From: Gaiellasilicea sp963707575
GTDB lineage: Bacteria > Actinomycetota > Thermoleophilia > Gaiellales > Gaiellaceae
Length of the DNA stretch: 64,000 nt
Reading direction: 5' to 3'
Assembly (NCBI GenBank): GCA_963707575.1
Contig: OY970171.1
Coordinates: 1,488,001 to 1,552,000 of the forward strand
How positions within the stretch are numbered: the stretch's first letter is position 1; each line of letters starts with the position of its first letter. The notes beneath the pieces are model-generated. The model worked only from the letters and a program-made list of their open reading frames with translations. It made no database searches and had not been told where the DNA came from. The position numbers and the translations under genes were made by a program. Positions 51,411-60,062 of this stretch are shown here, piece by piece.

Positions 51411-53117
51411 GTGGCCGCCACGCTGCCCAGGAACGACGAGCTCGCCGAGCAACTGGAGCTGCTCGCGGACCTGAGCGAGCTCGAGGGCGAGGACTCGTTC
51501 CGTGTGCTCGCCTACCGCCGCGCCGCGACGCGGATCCGCGAGACGGGCGGCCCGGTCGCGCAGCTCGCGCTCGACGGCAAGGCGAAGAACCTGACCGGGA
51601 TCGGCAAGACGATCGAGGCCAAGATCGTCGAGGTGGTCGAGCTCGGCGAGATGAAGGCGCTGACGAAGCGGAAGGCGATCATCCCCGTCGAGGTGGTCAA
51701 GTTCATGCGCCTGCCGGGCCTGGGGCCGAAGACGGCGCGCCGGATCTGGCAGGAGCTGGGCGTGACGACGATCGCGGAGCTGAAGGCTGCGGCCGAGCAG
51801 GAGCAGCTGCGCGGCCTCGCGGGACTAGGCGCGAAGAGCGAGGAGAAGATCCTGGCGGCGCTGGCGCAGGAGCCTGCCGACCCGCGCGAGTCGCGCCGGC
51901 TGCTCGGCGAGGGCCTGCCCGCCGTGCTCGCGGTCGTCTCGGTGCTGCGCGAGCACCCGGCCGCGGTGAAGGTCTCCGAGGCGGGCTCCGTGCGCCGCCG
52001 CCGCGAGACGTTCCGAGACCTCGACCTCATCGCCACCTCCATCGACGCACCCGCGCTGATCGACTACTTCACGAAGCTGGCCTGGGTCGCGGACGTGGTC
52101 GCCAAGGGCGACACGAAGGCCACGGTGATCTCGAACGACGGCCTCCGCTTCGACCTGCGCGTCGTTCCGCCGGAGTCCTACGGGAACCTGCTCCAGCACT
52201 TCACCGGCTCGAAGGAGCACAACGTGGCGCTGCGCGAGGACGCGGTCCGCCGCGGTTTCTCCGTCTCCGAGTACGGGGTCACGACCGTCGAGTCCGGCGA
52301 CGTCTTCACGGCCGAGGACGAGGAGGCCGTCTACGAGCACCTCGGCTATGCCTGGATCCCGCCCGAGCTGCGCGAGAACGGGGGAGAGCTCGAGGCCGCC
52401 CGCGAGGGCAGGCTCCCGGCCCTCGTCGAGCGCGCCGACCTGCGCGGCGACCTCCACTCACACTCGACCTGGTCCGACGGGAAGGCCTCGATCGCCGAGA
52501 TGGCTGGCGCCGCGCGCGACCTCGGCCACGAGTACCTCGCGATGTGCGACCACTCGCAGCGGCTTCGGGACGGCCGGCTGGAGGCGCAGTGGGAGGAGAT
52601 CGACGCGCTGAACGAGCAGCTCGCGCCCTTCCGGATCCTGAAGGGGATCGAGGTGAACATCCGCGCGAACGGCGACCTCGACGTCACCGACGAGCTGCTC
52701 GCGCCGCTCGACTGGGTGATGGCCTCCGTGCACTCGAGCTTCGACAACGACCCGACCGGGCGCGTGCTCGCGGCGCTGGAGAGCCCCCACGTTGACTGCA
52801 TTGGCCACCTGACGAGCCGGAAGATCGGCAAGCGTGGGCCGTCCACGATCGAGGTCGAGAAGGTGGTCGAGGCCGCGCTCGCCACCGGGACGTTCCTCGA
52901 GATCAACTCGCAGCCCGACCGGCTCGACCTGCGCGACGCGAACGCGCGCCTCGCCGGCGAGGCGGGGCTCACCCTGGTGATCTCGAGCGACGGCCACTCG
53001 ACCGGCGCCTTGGCCTACGTCGAGCTCGGTGTCGCCCAGGCGCGGCGAGCCTGGCTGACGAAGGAGCAGATCCTGAACACGCGCTCCTGGCCGGAGATCG
53101 AGAAGCTGCGCAAGTGA
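51411..53117 (+). CDS. polX: DNA polymerase/3'-5' exonuclease PolX
   Basis: 568 residues from GTG 51411. Order: helix-hairpin-helix regions (about 50-140, LPGLGPKTARRIWQELG), nucleotidyltransferase core with EAGSVRRRRETFRDLDLIA (two catalytic Asp), palm and thumb parts with KEHNVALREDA, then a C-terminal PHP domain with GDLHSHSTWSDGKASIAEM and ISSDGHSTGAL. It fills gaps in repair and the PHP part has 3'-5' exonuclease or AP endonuclease activity in relatives. The next gene's start overlaps its stop. Confidence 0.94.
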   Translation: MAATLPRNDELAEQLELLADLSELEGEDSFRVLAYRRAATRIRETGGPVAQLALDGKAKNLTGIGKTIEAKIVEVVELGEMKALTKRKAIIPVEVVKFMRLPGLGPKTARRIWQELGVTTIAELKAAAEQEQLRGLAGLGAKSEEKILAALAQEPADPRESRRLLGEGLPAVLAVVSVLREHPAAVKVSEAGSVRRRRETFRDLDLIATSIDAPALIDYFTKLAWVADVVAKGDTKATVISNDGLRFDLRVVPPESYGNLLQHFTGSKEHNVALREDAVRRGFSVSEYGVTTVESGDVFTAEDEEAVYEHLGYAWIPPELRENGGELEAAREGRLPALVERADLRGDLHSHSTWSDGKASIAEMAGAARDLGHEYLAMCDHSQRLRDGRLEAQWEEIDALNEQLAPFRILKGIEVNIRANGDLDVTDELLAPLDWVMASVHSSFDNDPTGRVLAALESPHVDCIGHLTSRKIGKRGPSTIEVEKVVEAALATGTFLEINSQPDRLDLRDANARLAGEAGLTLVISSDGHSTGALAYVELGVAQARRAWLTKEQILNTRSWPEIEKLRK

Positions 53118-53800
53118 AGGCACTTCGCGGGCAGGGTCGCTGGGAGGAGGCGCTGGAGCAGACCGACGACCCGCTTGCGCGCGCGGACCTCCTGAACGAG
53201 TGGGCGCTCTTCGGGGGAGACGAGGACGCGAGGCGCCGCGCCGGTGACGAGCTCGGGCGCGCCGAGGCGCTGCTGGCGCTCGGCCGGGGCCGGATGGTGC
53301 ACGCGCAGTACCTCGCCGAGCGCAGGGAGGATCCGCGCGAGCTCGAGCTCTTCGAGCGCGCCCTCGAGCTGGCGCGGAGTCTCTCCGACCGCGCGCTCGA
53401 GGCCCAGGCGCTCTTCTGGGTCGGGCTGGTGCACCAGGTCGTGCGCGGCGACAGTCCCGCGTCGGAGCGCTTCTTCCAGGACTCCTACGATGCCGCACAG
53501 GAGCTCGGCGACACGCTCACGATGTCCTACGCGGCCAGGCATCTCGGCTTCGTCGACCTCGACGCGGGCCGCGCGGAGGCGGCGTGGTCGCGCTTCGAGG
53601 AGTCCGTCGAGCTGCGGCGCGCCGACGGCTTCCTGCCCGGCGTCGCTGCCGGGCTGCTGACGCTCGGGGAGGTCGCGGCCGAGGCGGGCCGTCACGAGCA
53701 GGCGCGCGAGCTACTGCTGGACGCGCGCACGCTGGCCGAGCAGGTGGGCGCGGAGCCGTTCCTGCGCCGCATCGAGGAGGCGCTCGCTGAGCTTCCGTGA
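53114..53800 (+). CDS. TPR-like helical repeat protein
   Basis: 228 residues from GTG 53114, overlapping polX by 4 bp. It is helical and acidic, with repeat-like segments such as ARRRAGDELGRAEALLALGR, ELFERALELARSLSDRALEA, SYDAAQELGDTLTMSYAARH and AARHLGFVDLDAGRAEAAWS. This matches tetratricopeptide repeats that bind partner proteins. No signal peptide or catalytic site is seen. It is coupled on both sides (polX and the PLP decarboxylase), without obvious functional link. Confidence 0.75.
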   Translation: MKALRGQGRWEEALEQTDDPLARADLLNEWALFGGDEDARRRAGDELGRAEALLALGRGRMVHAQYLAERREDPRELELFERALELARSLSDRALEAQALFWVGLVHQVVRGDSPASERFFQDSYDAAQELGDTLTMSYAARHLGFVDLDAGRAEAAWSRFEESVELRRADGFLPGVAAGLLTLGEVAAEAGRHEQARELLLDARTLAEQVGAEPFLRRIEEALAELP

Positions 53801-55085
53801 GGACGGTGCGGCGGCGCTCGACTGGATCGCCGACTATCTCGAGCGCGTGCGCGAGCTGCCCGTGCTGGCCCAGGTGGAGCGAGGCGAGCTCCGCGCGCGA
53901 CTCCCCGCGTCGCCACCAGAGACCGCGGAGCCGTTCGCAAGCGTGCTGCGAGACCTCGACGACGTCCTGCTGCCGGGCCTGACGCACTGGCAGAGCCCGC
54001 GCTTCTTCGCCTACTTCGCGTCGACCGCGTCCGAGCCGGGCATCCTCGCCGAGCTCCTGATCGCCGGCCTGAACCAGGTCGGGATCCTGTGGCGCACCTC
54101 GCCCGCGCTGCAGGAGCTCGAGGAGCTGACCCTGGACTGGCTCGCGCAGCTGCTCGGCCTCCCGGACGGGCTCCACGGCCACATCGAGGACACGGCCTCG
54201 ACGGGCACGATGATCGCGCTTGCCGCGGCGCGGCACGCGAAGCCCGGCGCTCGTGTCGTCGTCTGCTCCGAGCACACGCACTCGTCGGTGGACAAGGCCT
54301 GTCGGCTGCTCGAGCTCGAGTTGCGTCAGACGCCGACCGACGCGGAGTTCCGGCTGCGTGCGGATGCGCTCGACCTGACGGATGCCTGCGCGGTCGTCGC
54401 CACCGTCGGCACGACGTCGACCAGCTCGGTCGACCCCGTCGCGGCGATCGCGGACGCGGCCGAGCGCGAGGGCGTATGGCTGCACGTCGACGCCGCCTAC
54501 GCGGGCTCCGCTGCGGTCTGCCCCGAGCTACGCGGGCGCTTCGCAGGCTGGGAGCGTGCCGACTCGATCGTCGTCAACCCGCACAAGTGGCTGTTCACGC
54601 CGATGGACTGCTCCGTGCTCTGGACCCGGCGGGCCGACGACCTACGGGCCGCCTTCAGCTTCGTGCCCGAGTTCCTGCGCGTCAGCGAGGAGGTGGCGAG
54701 CCTCTCGGAGTTCAGCCCCGCGCTCGGCCGGCGCTTCCGCGCGCTCAAGCTCTGGACGGTGCTGCGCTGCTACGGCCGAGCGGGGCTGCAGGAGCGGATC
54801 CGCGAGGCGATCCGGCTGGCCGAGCTGTTCGAGGGCTGGGTGCGGGCCGAGCCCGGCTGGGAGCTGGCCGCCCCGCGGCCGTTCTCGCTCGTCTGCTTCC
54901 GCCTGGAGGGCTCCGATGCCGACAACGAGGCGCTGCTCGAGCGCGTCAACGCGAGCGGCGAGATCTTCCTCTCGCACACGAAGCTGAACGGCCGCTACGC
55001 GCTGCGGCTCGCGGTCGGCAGCGCGCGGACGACGGAGGCCGACGTCCAGCACGCCTGGGACGTGCTCAGGCGAGAGGCCGGCTAG
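53787..55085 (+). CDS. PLP-dependent aromatic-L-amino-acid/glutamate decarboxylase family
   Basis: 432 residues if started at CTG 53787, which has AGGAGG 6 nt upstream and gives the family-typical start FREDGAAALDWIADYLERV. The next possible start, GTG 53847, would cut off this helix. The PLP Lys is in VVNPHKWLF, with HVDAAYAGSA upstream and EDTASTGTMIALAAAR for the phosphate. Group II decarboxylases act on Trp, Tyr, Dopa, His or Glu; the substrate cannot be told. Overlaps the TPR gene by 14 bp. Confidence 0.88.
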   Translation: MSFREDGAAALDWIADYLERVRELPVLAQVERGELRARLPASPPETAEPFASVLRDLDDVLLPGLTHWQSPRFFAYFASTASEPGILAELLIAGLNQVGILWRTSPALQELEELTLDWLAQLLGLPDGLHGHIEDTASTGTMIALAAARHAKPGARVVVCSEHTHSSVDKACRLLELELRQTPTDAEFRLRADALDLTDACAVVATVGTTSTSSVDPVAAIADAAEREGVWLHVDAAYAGSAAVCPELRGRFAGWERADSIVVNPHKWLFTPMDCSVLWTRRADDLRAAFSFVPEFLRVSEEVASLSEFSPALGRRFRALKLWTVLRCYGRAGLQERIREAIRLAELFEGWVRAEPGWELAAPRPFSLVCFRLEGSDADNEALLERVNASGEIFLSHTKLNGRYALRLAVGSARTTEADVQHAWDVLRREAG

Positions 55086-55693
55086 ACGGGCAGCGGCGTC
55101 GGCGCAAAGGCGTCGAGCAGCTCGAGCAGCTTGCTGCCGTCCCCGTCCACGCGCACGCCGTCGAGCTGGCGGTTGACGACGAGGTGGTAGAAGCCGATCG
55201 CGTCGCTCTCGACGAGCACGTCGGCGTCCGCGACGATTCCCGCCACGGGGAGCCCGTCCACGAGTGACGCCTCCTCCTCGCCGATCCGGAACGCGATCGT
55301 GCCGGGGATCGCGAGCGGCGAGAGCGCGATGTCGAGCGCACCCACGAGCCAGCCTTCCTCGAGCGTGTCGAGCGGCGGCGGGCCGAGCGAGCGGGCCCCC
55401 CAGCGGGCGAGCTCGTGCAGCACCGGGCGCAGGTCCTGGCCGTACGGGGTGAGCTGGTACACGGTCGAAGCGGCCGGCGGAGGCAGCTTCCGCTTCTCGA
55501 CGAGACCGCGCTCCTCGAGCTCCTTCAGCCGCGCCGCCAGGATGTTCGTCCCGATGCGCGGCAGGCTCGCCGCCAGGTCCGTGTAGCGCTTGGGGCCGCT
55601 CATCAGGTCGCGCACGACGAGGAGCGTCCAGCGCTCGCCCACGGCGCCGAGGGCGTGTGCGATCGGGCAGTACTGGTCGTAGCTCTTGCTCAC
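55082..55693 (-). CDS. HxlR family transcriptional regulator with SCP2-like C-terminus
   Basis: 203 residues from GTG 55693. The HxlR winged helix spans about 5-100: CPIAHALGAVGERWTLLVVR, GPKRYTDLAASLPRIGTNIL, LKELEERGLVEKRKL and YQLTPYGQDLRPVLHELARW. The C-terminal half (about 110-203) resembles an SCP2 sterol-carrier-like fold, seen in other HxlR regulators, and may bind a hydrophobic ligand. It is divergent from the MFS exporter, with palindromic sites between, so it probably represses that gene. Confidence 0.88.
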   Translation of the reverse strand: MSKSYDQYCPIAHALGAVGERWTLLVVRDLMSGPKRYTDLAASLPRIGTNILAARLKELEERGLVEKRKLPPPAASTVYQLTPYGQDLRPVLHELARWGARSLGPPPLDTLEEGWLVGALDIALSPLAIPGTIAFRIGEEEASLVDGLPVAGIVADADVLVESDAIGFYHLVVNRQLDGVRVDGDGSKLLELLDAFAPTPLPV

Positions 55694-55714
55694 GGTTCAC
55701 ATTCTGCACGGAAT

Positions 55715-55751
55715 ACTTGCGAAACGCAAGTCGTTTGTGTAGTTTCGCAAC
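55715..55751. promoter_or_regulatory. Operator region between the HxlR and MFS genes
   Basis: A perfect palindrome ACTTGCG-AAA-CGCAAGT occupies 55715-55731. A further copy of its half, GTTGCGAAAC on the minus strand, is at 55742-55751, in reverse orientation to CTTGCGAAAC at 55716-55725. TTGCGA (55718-55723) and TAGTTT (55740-55745) form a possible MFS promoter, which the regulator would cover. Confidence 0.6.
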
Positions 55752-55786
55752 CTCCCACTGAAGAAGCGAAAGGAATGTGACGGCAC

Positions 55787-57229
55787 ATGGTTGCCACGGC
55801 ACAGAAGAAATGGCTCGCACTTGCGCTTCTCAGCGCGGTGCAGTTCATGGTCGTGCTCGACATCGCGATCGTGAACGTGGCTCTCCCCTCGATCAAGCTC
55901 GACCTGGGCTTCTCGCAGGAGAACCTGCAATGGGTGATCAGCGCGTACGCGCTCTTCTTCGGCGGCTTCCTGCTGCTCGGAGGACGGCTGGCCGACATCC
56001 TCGGCCGGCGGCGGATCTTCATCGTGGGTCTCGTCCTCTTCACCGTCTCGTCGCTCGCGGCGGGCCTCGCTTGGAGTGAGGCCTCGCTGATCGCGGCCCG
56101 CGCGTTCCAGGGTCTCGGCGCGGCGATCATCTCACCCGCGGCGCTCTCGATCCTGACGACGACCTTCGCGGAGGGCAAGGAGCGCAACGTCGCCCTCGGC
56201 GTCTGGGGTGCGGTCGGCGGCTTCGGCGCGGCGGCCGGCGTCCTGCTCGGCGGCGTGCTCACCGACGCCCTGAGCTGGGAGTGGATCTTCTACGTCAACA
56301 TCCCGATCGGGCTGGCAGGGCTCGCTCTGACGCCGCTGCTCCTCACCGAGAGCCGCGACGCCCGTGTGAAGAGCTTCGACATCGCGGGTGCCGTGCTCGT
56401 CACCAGCGGCTTGATGGCGCTCGTCTACGGGATCACCGAGGCGAACGACTTCGGCTGGGGCTCGGCGACGACGTGGGCGATCTTCGCCGGCGCGCTCGCC
56501 CTGCTCGGCGCGTTCGTCGTGTGGGAGCGGAGGCACCCCGAGCCGCTGATGCGGTTCGGCATCCTCCGCATCCGCACGGTGCTCGGCGCCAACGTGGCCG
56601 GGTTCATCCTCGGCACCGCTCTCTTCGCCATGTTCCTGATGCTGACGCTGTACATGCAGCAGGTGCTCGGCTACTCGGCGATGAAGACGGGCGTTGCGTA
56701 CCTCGCGACCGCAGGCACGGCCATCATCTGGTCGGGGGTGGCGGCACAGCTGGTGAACAAGGTCGGCGTCAAGCCGGTCCTGATCGCGGGCATGTCGTTC
56801 CTCACGATCGGCCTCGTCTACCTGACGCAGATCTCGGTCGACGGCTCGTATGTCGCCGACCTGCTGCCCGGGTTCCTGCTGATCGCGGTCGGGATGGGCT
56901 TCGCGTTCGTGCCGATCTCGATCGCCGCCCTCGCCGGTGTGCAGCCGGCCGAGGCGGGGCTCGCCTCCGGGCTGATCAACACGTCGCAGCAGATCGGCGG
57001 CGCGCTCGGGATCGCGGCGCTCTCCGCCGTCGCGACGAGCCTGACGACCGACTCGGTCGAGGGCGGCGCGCAGCTGAACACCGCGCTCGTCGACGGCTTC
57101 AGCGGCGCCCTCTGGGTTGCGGCCGGGGTCGGAGTCGTCGGTGTCGTCGCAGCCGCGACGCTGATCCGGCGCGAGGAGCTCGGGACCGACGAGGTGCCGG
57201 ACGCGGTGCCCGTGCCAGCGAGCTTCTGA
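55787..57229 (+). CDS. DHA2 family MFS drug exporter
   Basis: 480 residues from ATG 55787. Fourteen membrane helices are predicted. Motif A is GGRLADILGRRRIF (about 66), motif D1 with LDIAIVNVALPSI (about 25), motif C-like GAVGGFGAAAGVLLGGVLTD. This is the proton-driven DHA2 (EmrB/QacA) family, which exports hydrophobic drugs. Near-adjacent control by the HxlR gene suggests substrate-induced expression. The gene ends at hairpin repeat B. Confidence 0.92.
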   Translation: MVATAQKKWLALALLSAVQFMVVLDIAIVNVALPSIKLDLGFSQENLQWVISAYALFFGGFLLLGGRLADILGRRRIFIVGLVLFTVSSLAAGLAWSEASLIAARAFQGLGAAIISPAALSILTTTFAEGKERNVALGVWGAVGGFGAAAGVLLGGVLTDALSWEWIFYVNIPIGLAGLALTPLLLTESRDARVKSFDIAGAVLVTSGLMALVYGITEANDFGWGSATTWAIFAGALALLGAFVVWERRHPEPLMRFGILRIRTVLGANVAGFILGTALFAMFLMLTLYMQQVLGYSAMKTGVAYLATAGTAIIWSGVAAQLVNKVGVKPVLIAGMSFLTIGLVYLTQISVDGSYVADLLPGFLLIAVGMGFAFVPISIAALAGVQPAEAGLASGLINTSQQIGGALGIAALSAVATSLTTDSVEGGAQLNTALVDGFSGALWVAAGVGVVGVVAAATLIRREELGTDEVPDAVPVPASF

Positions 57230-57241
57230 CAGCGGGCTGGT

Positions 57242-57312
57242 GGGCCGCGTTAGCGGCCCCTTCAGGGGTCTTGCGCGATGGGCATCCGCTTCTGCGGATG
57301 CCCATCTTGCGC
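57242..57312 (+). terminator. Hairpin repeat, family 2, copy B (bidirectional terminator candidate)
   Basis: Lies between the convergent MFS and OtsB genes. Hairpin GGGCCGC/GCGGCCC with loop GTTA (57242-57259), overlapped by CCCC-TTCA-GGGG followed by TCTT (57257-57272). Final 13-bp hairpin GATGGGCATCCGC/GCGGATGCCCATC with loop TCTT-like TTCT (57277-57306). Relative to copy A the last stem has A>G and T>C changes that keep pairing. Confidence 0.7.
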
Positions 57313-57314
57313 AG

Positions 57315-58013
57315 CTAGAGCGAGCGCAGCAGCTCGAGAAGCTCGGCGGGGCTGTCGACCACCAGGTCGGCGGCCTCGCGGAGCTCCGTCGGGCCTTCCG
57401 GTGACGCCACCGCGACGGCGACGCCGAGCTCGAGTCCCTCGAGCGCGCGGAAGGCATCCACGTCGGTCGAGTCGTCGCCGGCGTAAAGCGCTCGCGCGAG
57501 GCCGTGCTCGGCGAGCAGGTGAGCGACGGCCGTGCCCTTGTGCGCGTCGAGCGGAGGCCGGAGCTCCAGGACCTTGCGTCCGAAGCGTGGCACGAGCCCC
57601 TCGGCCCTCGCCCGGGTGGCGACCGCCTCGAGGAGCCGCAGCGCCTCCTCCTCATCCTCGGCCCGCCGGTAGTGGAAGGTGACCGTGAGCGGCTTGCGCT
57701 CCACGTCCTCCCAGGCGATCGTCTCCGAGAAGCGGTACAGGCGATCGCGCCACGCCGCCGCCTCGGGCACCAGCTCGAGCCCGTGCTCGCCGACGTAGAC
57801 GAGCTCCTCCAGCCCGACGATGCGGCGTGCGTCGGTGGCCGGGCGGCCGCTGACGCAGCCCACGAGCGAGTAGCGGCCGTGCAGCCGCCGCAGCTCGTCG
57901 CGGGTCTCCTCCGGAACCGCCGCCTCGTGCGGGACGTCGACGATCGGCGCGAGGACGCCGTCCACGTCGAGCAGGATCGCCGCGCGGCCGGGCTCCGCCG
58001 CGAAGCGGCGCAA
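57315..58013 (-). CDS. otsB: Trehalose-6-phosphate phosphatase OtsB
   Basis: 232 residues from TTG 58013, chosen for the GGAGAGG just upstream; GTG 58046 is the alternative. HAD motif I is AILLDVDGVLAPI with nucleophile Asp, motif II in VGCVSGRPATDA, motif III Lys in RFGRKVLELRPPLDAHKG, motif IV ALYAGDDSTDVDAF. It removes phosphate from trehalose 6-phosphate. OtsA is not in the window. It is convergent with the MFS gene and divergent from the first TauE gene 35 bp away. Confidence 0.88.
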   Translation of the reverse strand: MRRFAAEPGRAAILLDVDGVLAPIVDVPHEAAVPEETRDELRRLHGRYSLVGCVSGRPATDARRIVGLEELVYVGEHGLELVPEAAAWRDRLYRFSETIAWEDVERKPLTVTFHYRRAEDEEEALRLLEAVATRARAEGLVPRFGRKVLELRPPLDAHKGTAVAHLLAEHGLARALYAGDDSTDVDAFRALEGLELGVAVAVASPEGPTELREAADLVVDSPAELLELLRSL

Positions 58014-58048
58014 CAGGCCCTCTCCGGCGGCCGTCCTAGGATGCACGG

Positions 58049-58393
58049 GTGCGGCTCGTCCTCATCGGGCTCGTGGCGGGCCTCTTCAGCGCCCTTTTCG
58101 GCGTCGGCGGCGGGATCGTCATCGTTCCGCTCCTGATTCTGGCAGTCGGGATGCCCGACCGCTCGGCGGCGGGGACCTCCCTGGCCGCGATCGGGATCAC
58201 GGCGCTCGCGGGCGCGATCATCTACGCCTTCGAGGGCCACGGCGACCTGGGGCACGCGGCACTGGTGGGCCTGCCCGCCGCGGCGGGAGCGGTCGTGGGC
58301 TCCACGGTCCAGCAGCGCATGCCCGTGCGCACCCTCTCGCTCGGCTTCTCGGCGCTGCTCGTCGCCGTCGCGGTCTGGCTGCTGGTCGGGTGA
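58049..58393 (+). CDS. Half-size TauE/SafE (DUF81) transporter, first
   Basis: 114 residues from GTG 58049, about half the normal TauE/SafE length of 240-260. It has three to four membrane helices and the family's opening GLFSALFGVGGGIVIVPLL. TauE/SafE proteins are thought to export sulfite or sulfoacetate. The gene is followed, 25 bp later, by a second half-size member, so the two may form one heteromeric transporter. Confidence 0.8.
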   Translation: MRLVLIGLVAGLFSALFGVGGGIVIVPLLILAVGMPDRSAAGTSLAAIGITALAGAIIYAFEGHGDLGHAALVGLPAAAGAVVGSTVQQRMPVRTLSLGFSALLVAVAVWLLVG

Positions 58394-58418
58394 GCGGCGT
58401 GGGCCGGTCGGAGCCGGG

Positions 58419-58811
58419 ATGAGCGCGAGCACGATCGCGCTCGCGCTCCTGCTCGGCTTCGCGGCGGGCGTGCTTGCCGGGCTCTTCGGCGTCGGCGGCG
58501 GCATCCTCTTCGTGCCCACGCTGCTCGGGCTCGGCCTCGGGCAGCTCGACGCCGAGGCGACGTCGTTGCTCGCGATCCTGCCGACGGTGGTCGCGGGAAC
58601 GTGGCGCAACCGCCGCTACGGCAACGTGCGCTGGCGGCCGGCGGTCCTGGTGGGGGTCGCCTCGATCCTGGGCGTCCAGGCGGGCGTGCTGATCGCGACG
58701 TCGCTCCCCGAGCACGTCCTGCGGCGGCTCTTCGCCCTGCTCGTGCTGGGCGTGGCGGCCCAGCTCGCTTGGCGGTCGCGGCACTCGACCCCCTATGCTT
58801 CCGAAGCATGA
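58419..58811 (+). CDS. Half-size TauE/SafE (DUF81) transporter, second
   Basis: 130 residues from ATG 58419. Four membrane helices with GVLAGLFGVGGGILFVPTLL near the start and an RNRRYGNVRW loop in the middle. It repeats the signature of the preceding gene, as the two halves of a full TauE do. The last four bases overlap the next gene. The combined layout suggests a split or non-fused ancestral transporter. Confidence 0.8.
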   Translation: MSASTIALALLLGFAAGVLAGLFGVGGGILFVPTLLGLGLGQLDAEATSLLAILPTVVAGTWRNRRYGNVRWRPAVLVGVASILGVQAGVLIATSLPEHVLRRLFALLVLGVAAQLAWRSRHSTPYASEA

Positions 58812-59203
58812 CGGACGAAGACGAGATCTGGCTTCCGCTCGTCGACGAGCCGATCGGGAGCATCGTCCAGCAACTCCAGGCCGACGATCCCGAGATCGAG
58901 CGGCTGGTGGGCTCGCCGCGCCGCATCCTCGCCTTCCGGACGTTTGCCTATATCCGCGTCGGGATGAAGCTGGGCGAGCTGCTCGTCGAGCACGACCTGC
59001 CGCCCTACGACGGCTCGGAGACGTGGATCGAGCTGCTTCTGCGCGACCCCGCGCACAAGGCCGCCGTCGCGCGTGAGGTGCGCGCCGTGGCGGAGGAGAT
59101 CGCAGCGGATCCGCGCTACGGCGACGAGGAGCACCTCGGCCCCGACGACGAAGCCCGGGCCCGCTTCCGTGCCTTTGCGCGGAAGCAGCTGGAGTCGGCG
59201 TAG
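58808..59203 (+). CDS. Uncharacterised acidic protein
   Basis: 131 residues from ATG 58808 (overlap ATGA with the TauE gene). It is very acidic at the N-terminus (MTDEDEIWLPLVDEPIGSI), with helical segments such as DPEIERLVGSPRRILAFRTF and AREVRAVAEEIAADPRYGDE. No catalytic motif or known domain is seen. Coupling to the two TauE halves suggests a joint role, perhaps regulatory, but nothing in the sequence shows it. Confidence 0.6.
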   Translation: MTDEDEIWLPLVDEPIGSIVQQLQADDPEIERLVGSPRRILAFRTFAYIRVGMKLGELLVEHDLPPYDGSETWIELLLRDPAHKAAVAREVRAVAEEIAADPRYGDEEHLGPDDEARARFRAFARKQLESA

Positions 59204-59210
59204 GGCAGCC

Positions 59211-59930
59211 TCAGTGAGTCGCTAGGAGGCTCACGGCGAGAATCCCGGCGAAGCCGGCGACGGTGAGGAGCACGCGCTTCCCGGACGGATGCTCGTGCGC
59301 GTGCGGCAGGAGGTCGGTCGCGCCCATGAAGAGGAAGAAGCCGACGTAGACGGCGAGCAGCGCGCCGAGCTGCTCCTCGCCGACCGAGAGCGACACGCCG
59401 ACGATGGCGCCGAACAGCGGAGCAGCTGCGTCGACCGCGAGCCAGCGGACCGCAGTGCGCCGGTCGCCCGACTGGCGCATCACGAAGCTGACCGTGTTCA
59501 GGCCGTCGGCGAAATCGTGTGACACGACGGCGAGGAAGACCAGCAGGCCGGTGGTCGTGTCGATGCCGAAGGCGAGGCCGATCCCGAGGCCGTCGATGAA
59601 GCTGTGCACCGACAGTCCGGCGGCGCCCAGCGCCCCGACGCGCGCATGCGCCCGGGCCTGCTCGGGCTCGTCGCGGTGGTGGAGCACGAGCGCCCGCTCG
59701 GCGAGGAAGAAGAAGACGAAGCCTGCTCCGACCAGGAGGCCGACGCGGTGCGGGTCGTCGACCGCCTCGATCGCCTCGGGCAGGACCTGGAAGAGCGCGA
59801 CGGCGACGACGACGCCGCCGGTCAGGGCGATCGCCGTGGCCAGGTCGCGGGCCAGCCGCAGCGCCACGAACCCGCCGGCGAGCGTGGACAGCACGGTGAC
59901 GCCTGCGAGCGGAACCGCCAGCCAGCTCAC
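59211..59930 (-). CDS. ZIP family metal cation transporter
   Basis: 239 residues from GTG 59930. Eight membrane helices are visible. The metal-binding helix motifs are SVHSFIDGLGIGLAFG and VVSHDFADGLNTVSFVM, the HS-x-x-DG and H-x-x-x-DG patterns of ZIP helices 4 and 5. The end carries a His-rich ATDLLPHAHEHPSG. ZIP proteins import zinc, iron or manganese. It stands alone, divergent from the M23 peptidase gene. Confidence 0.9.
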   Translation of the reverse strand: MSWLAVPLAGVTVLSTLAGGFVALRLARDLATAIALTGGVVVAVALFQVLPEAIEAVDDPHRVGLLVGAGFVFFFLAERALVLHHRDEPEQARAHARVGALGAAGLSVHSFIDGLGIGLAFGIDTTTGLLVFLAVVSHDFADGLNTVSFVMRQSGDRRTAVRWLAVDAAAPLFGAIVGVSLSVGEEQLGALLAVYVGFFLFMGATDLLPHAHEHPSGKRVLLTVAGFAGILAVSLLATH

Positions 59931-60062
59931 GGCCGCTCCCCCACCGTCCTGGAGAGGCCGGGAAGGGGACCGGTGCTCACGGCGAGAACCCTACGTGAGA
60001 GTGATTCCCATTCCGGGCGAAGCGAACAAACCGCCGCGCGGCTGGGTACCCTCCAGCGACCG

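Noticed and set aside
55715..55731. Intrinsic terminator
   Set aside because: The palindrome has a 3-nt loop, no T-run, and lies between divergent genes at the promoter, so an operator is the better reading.
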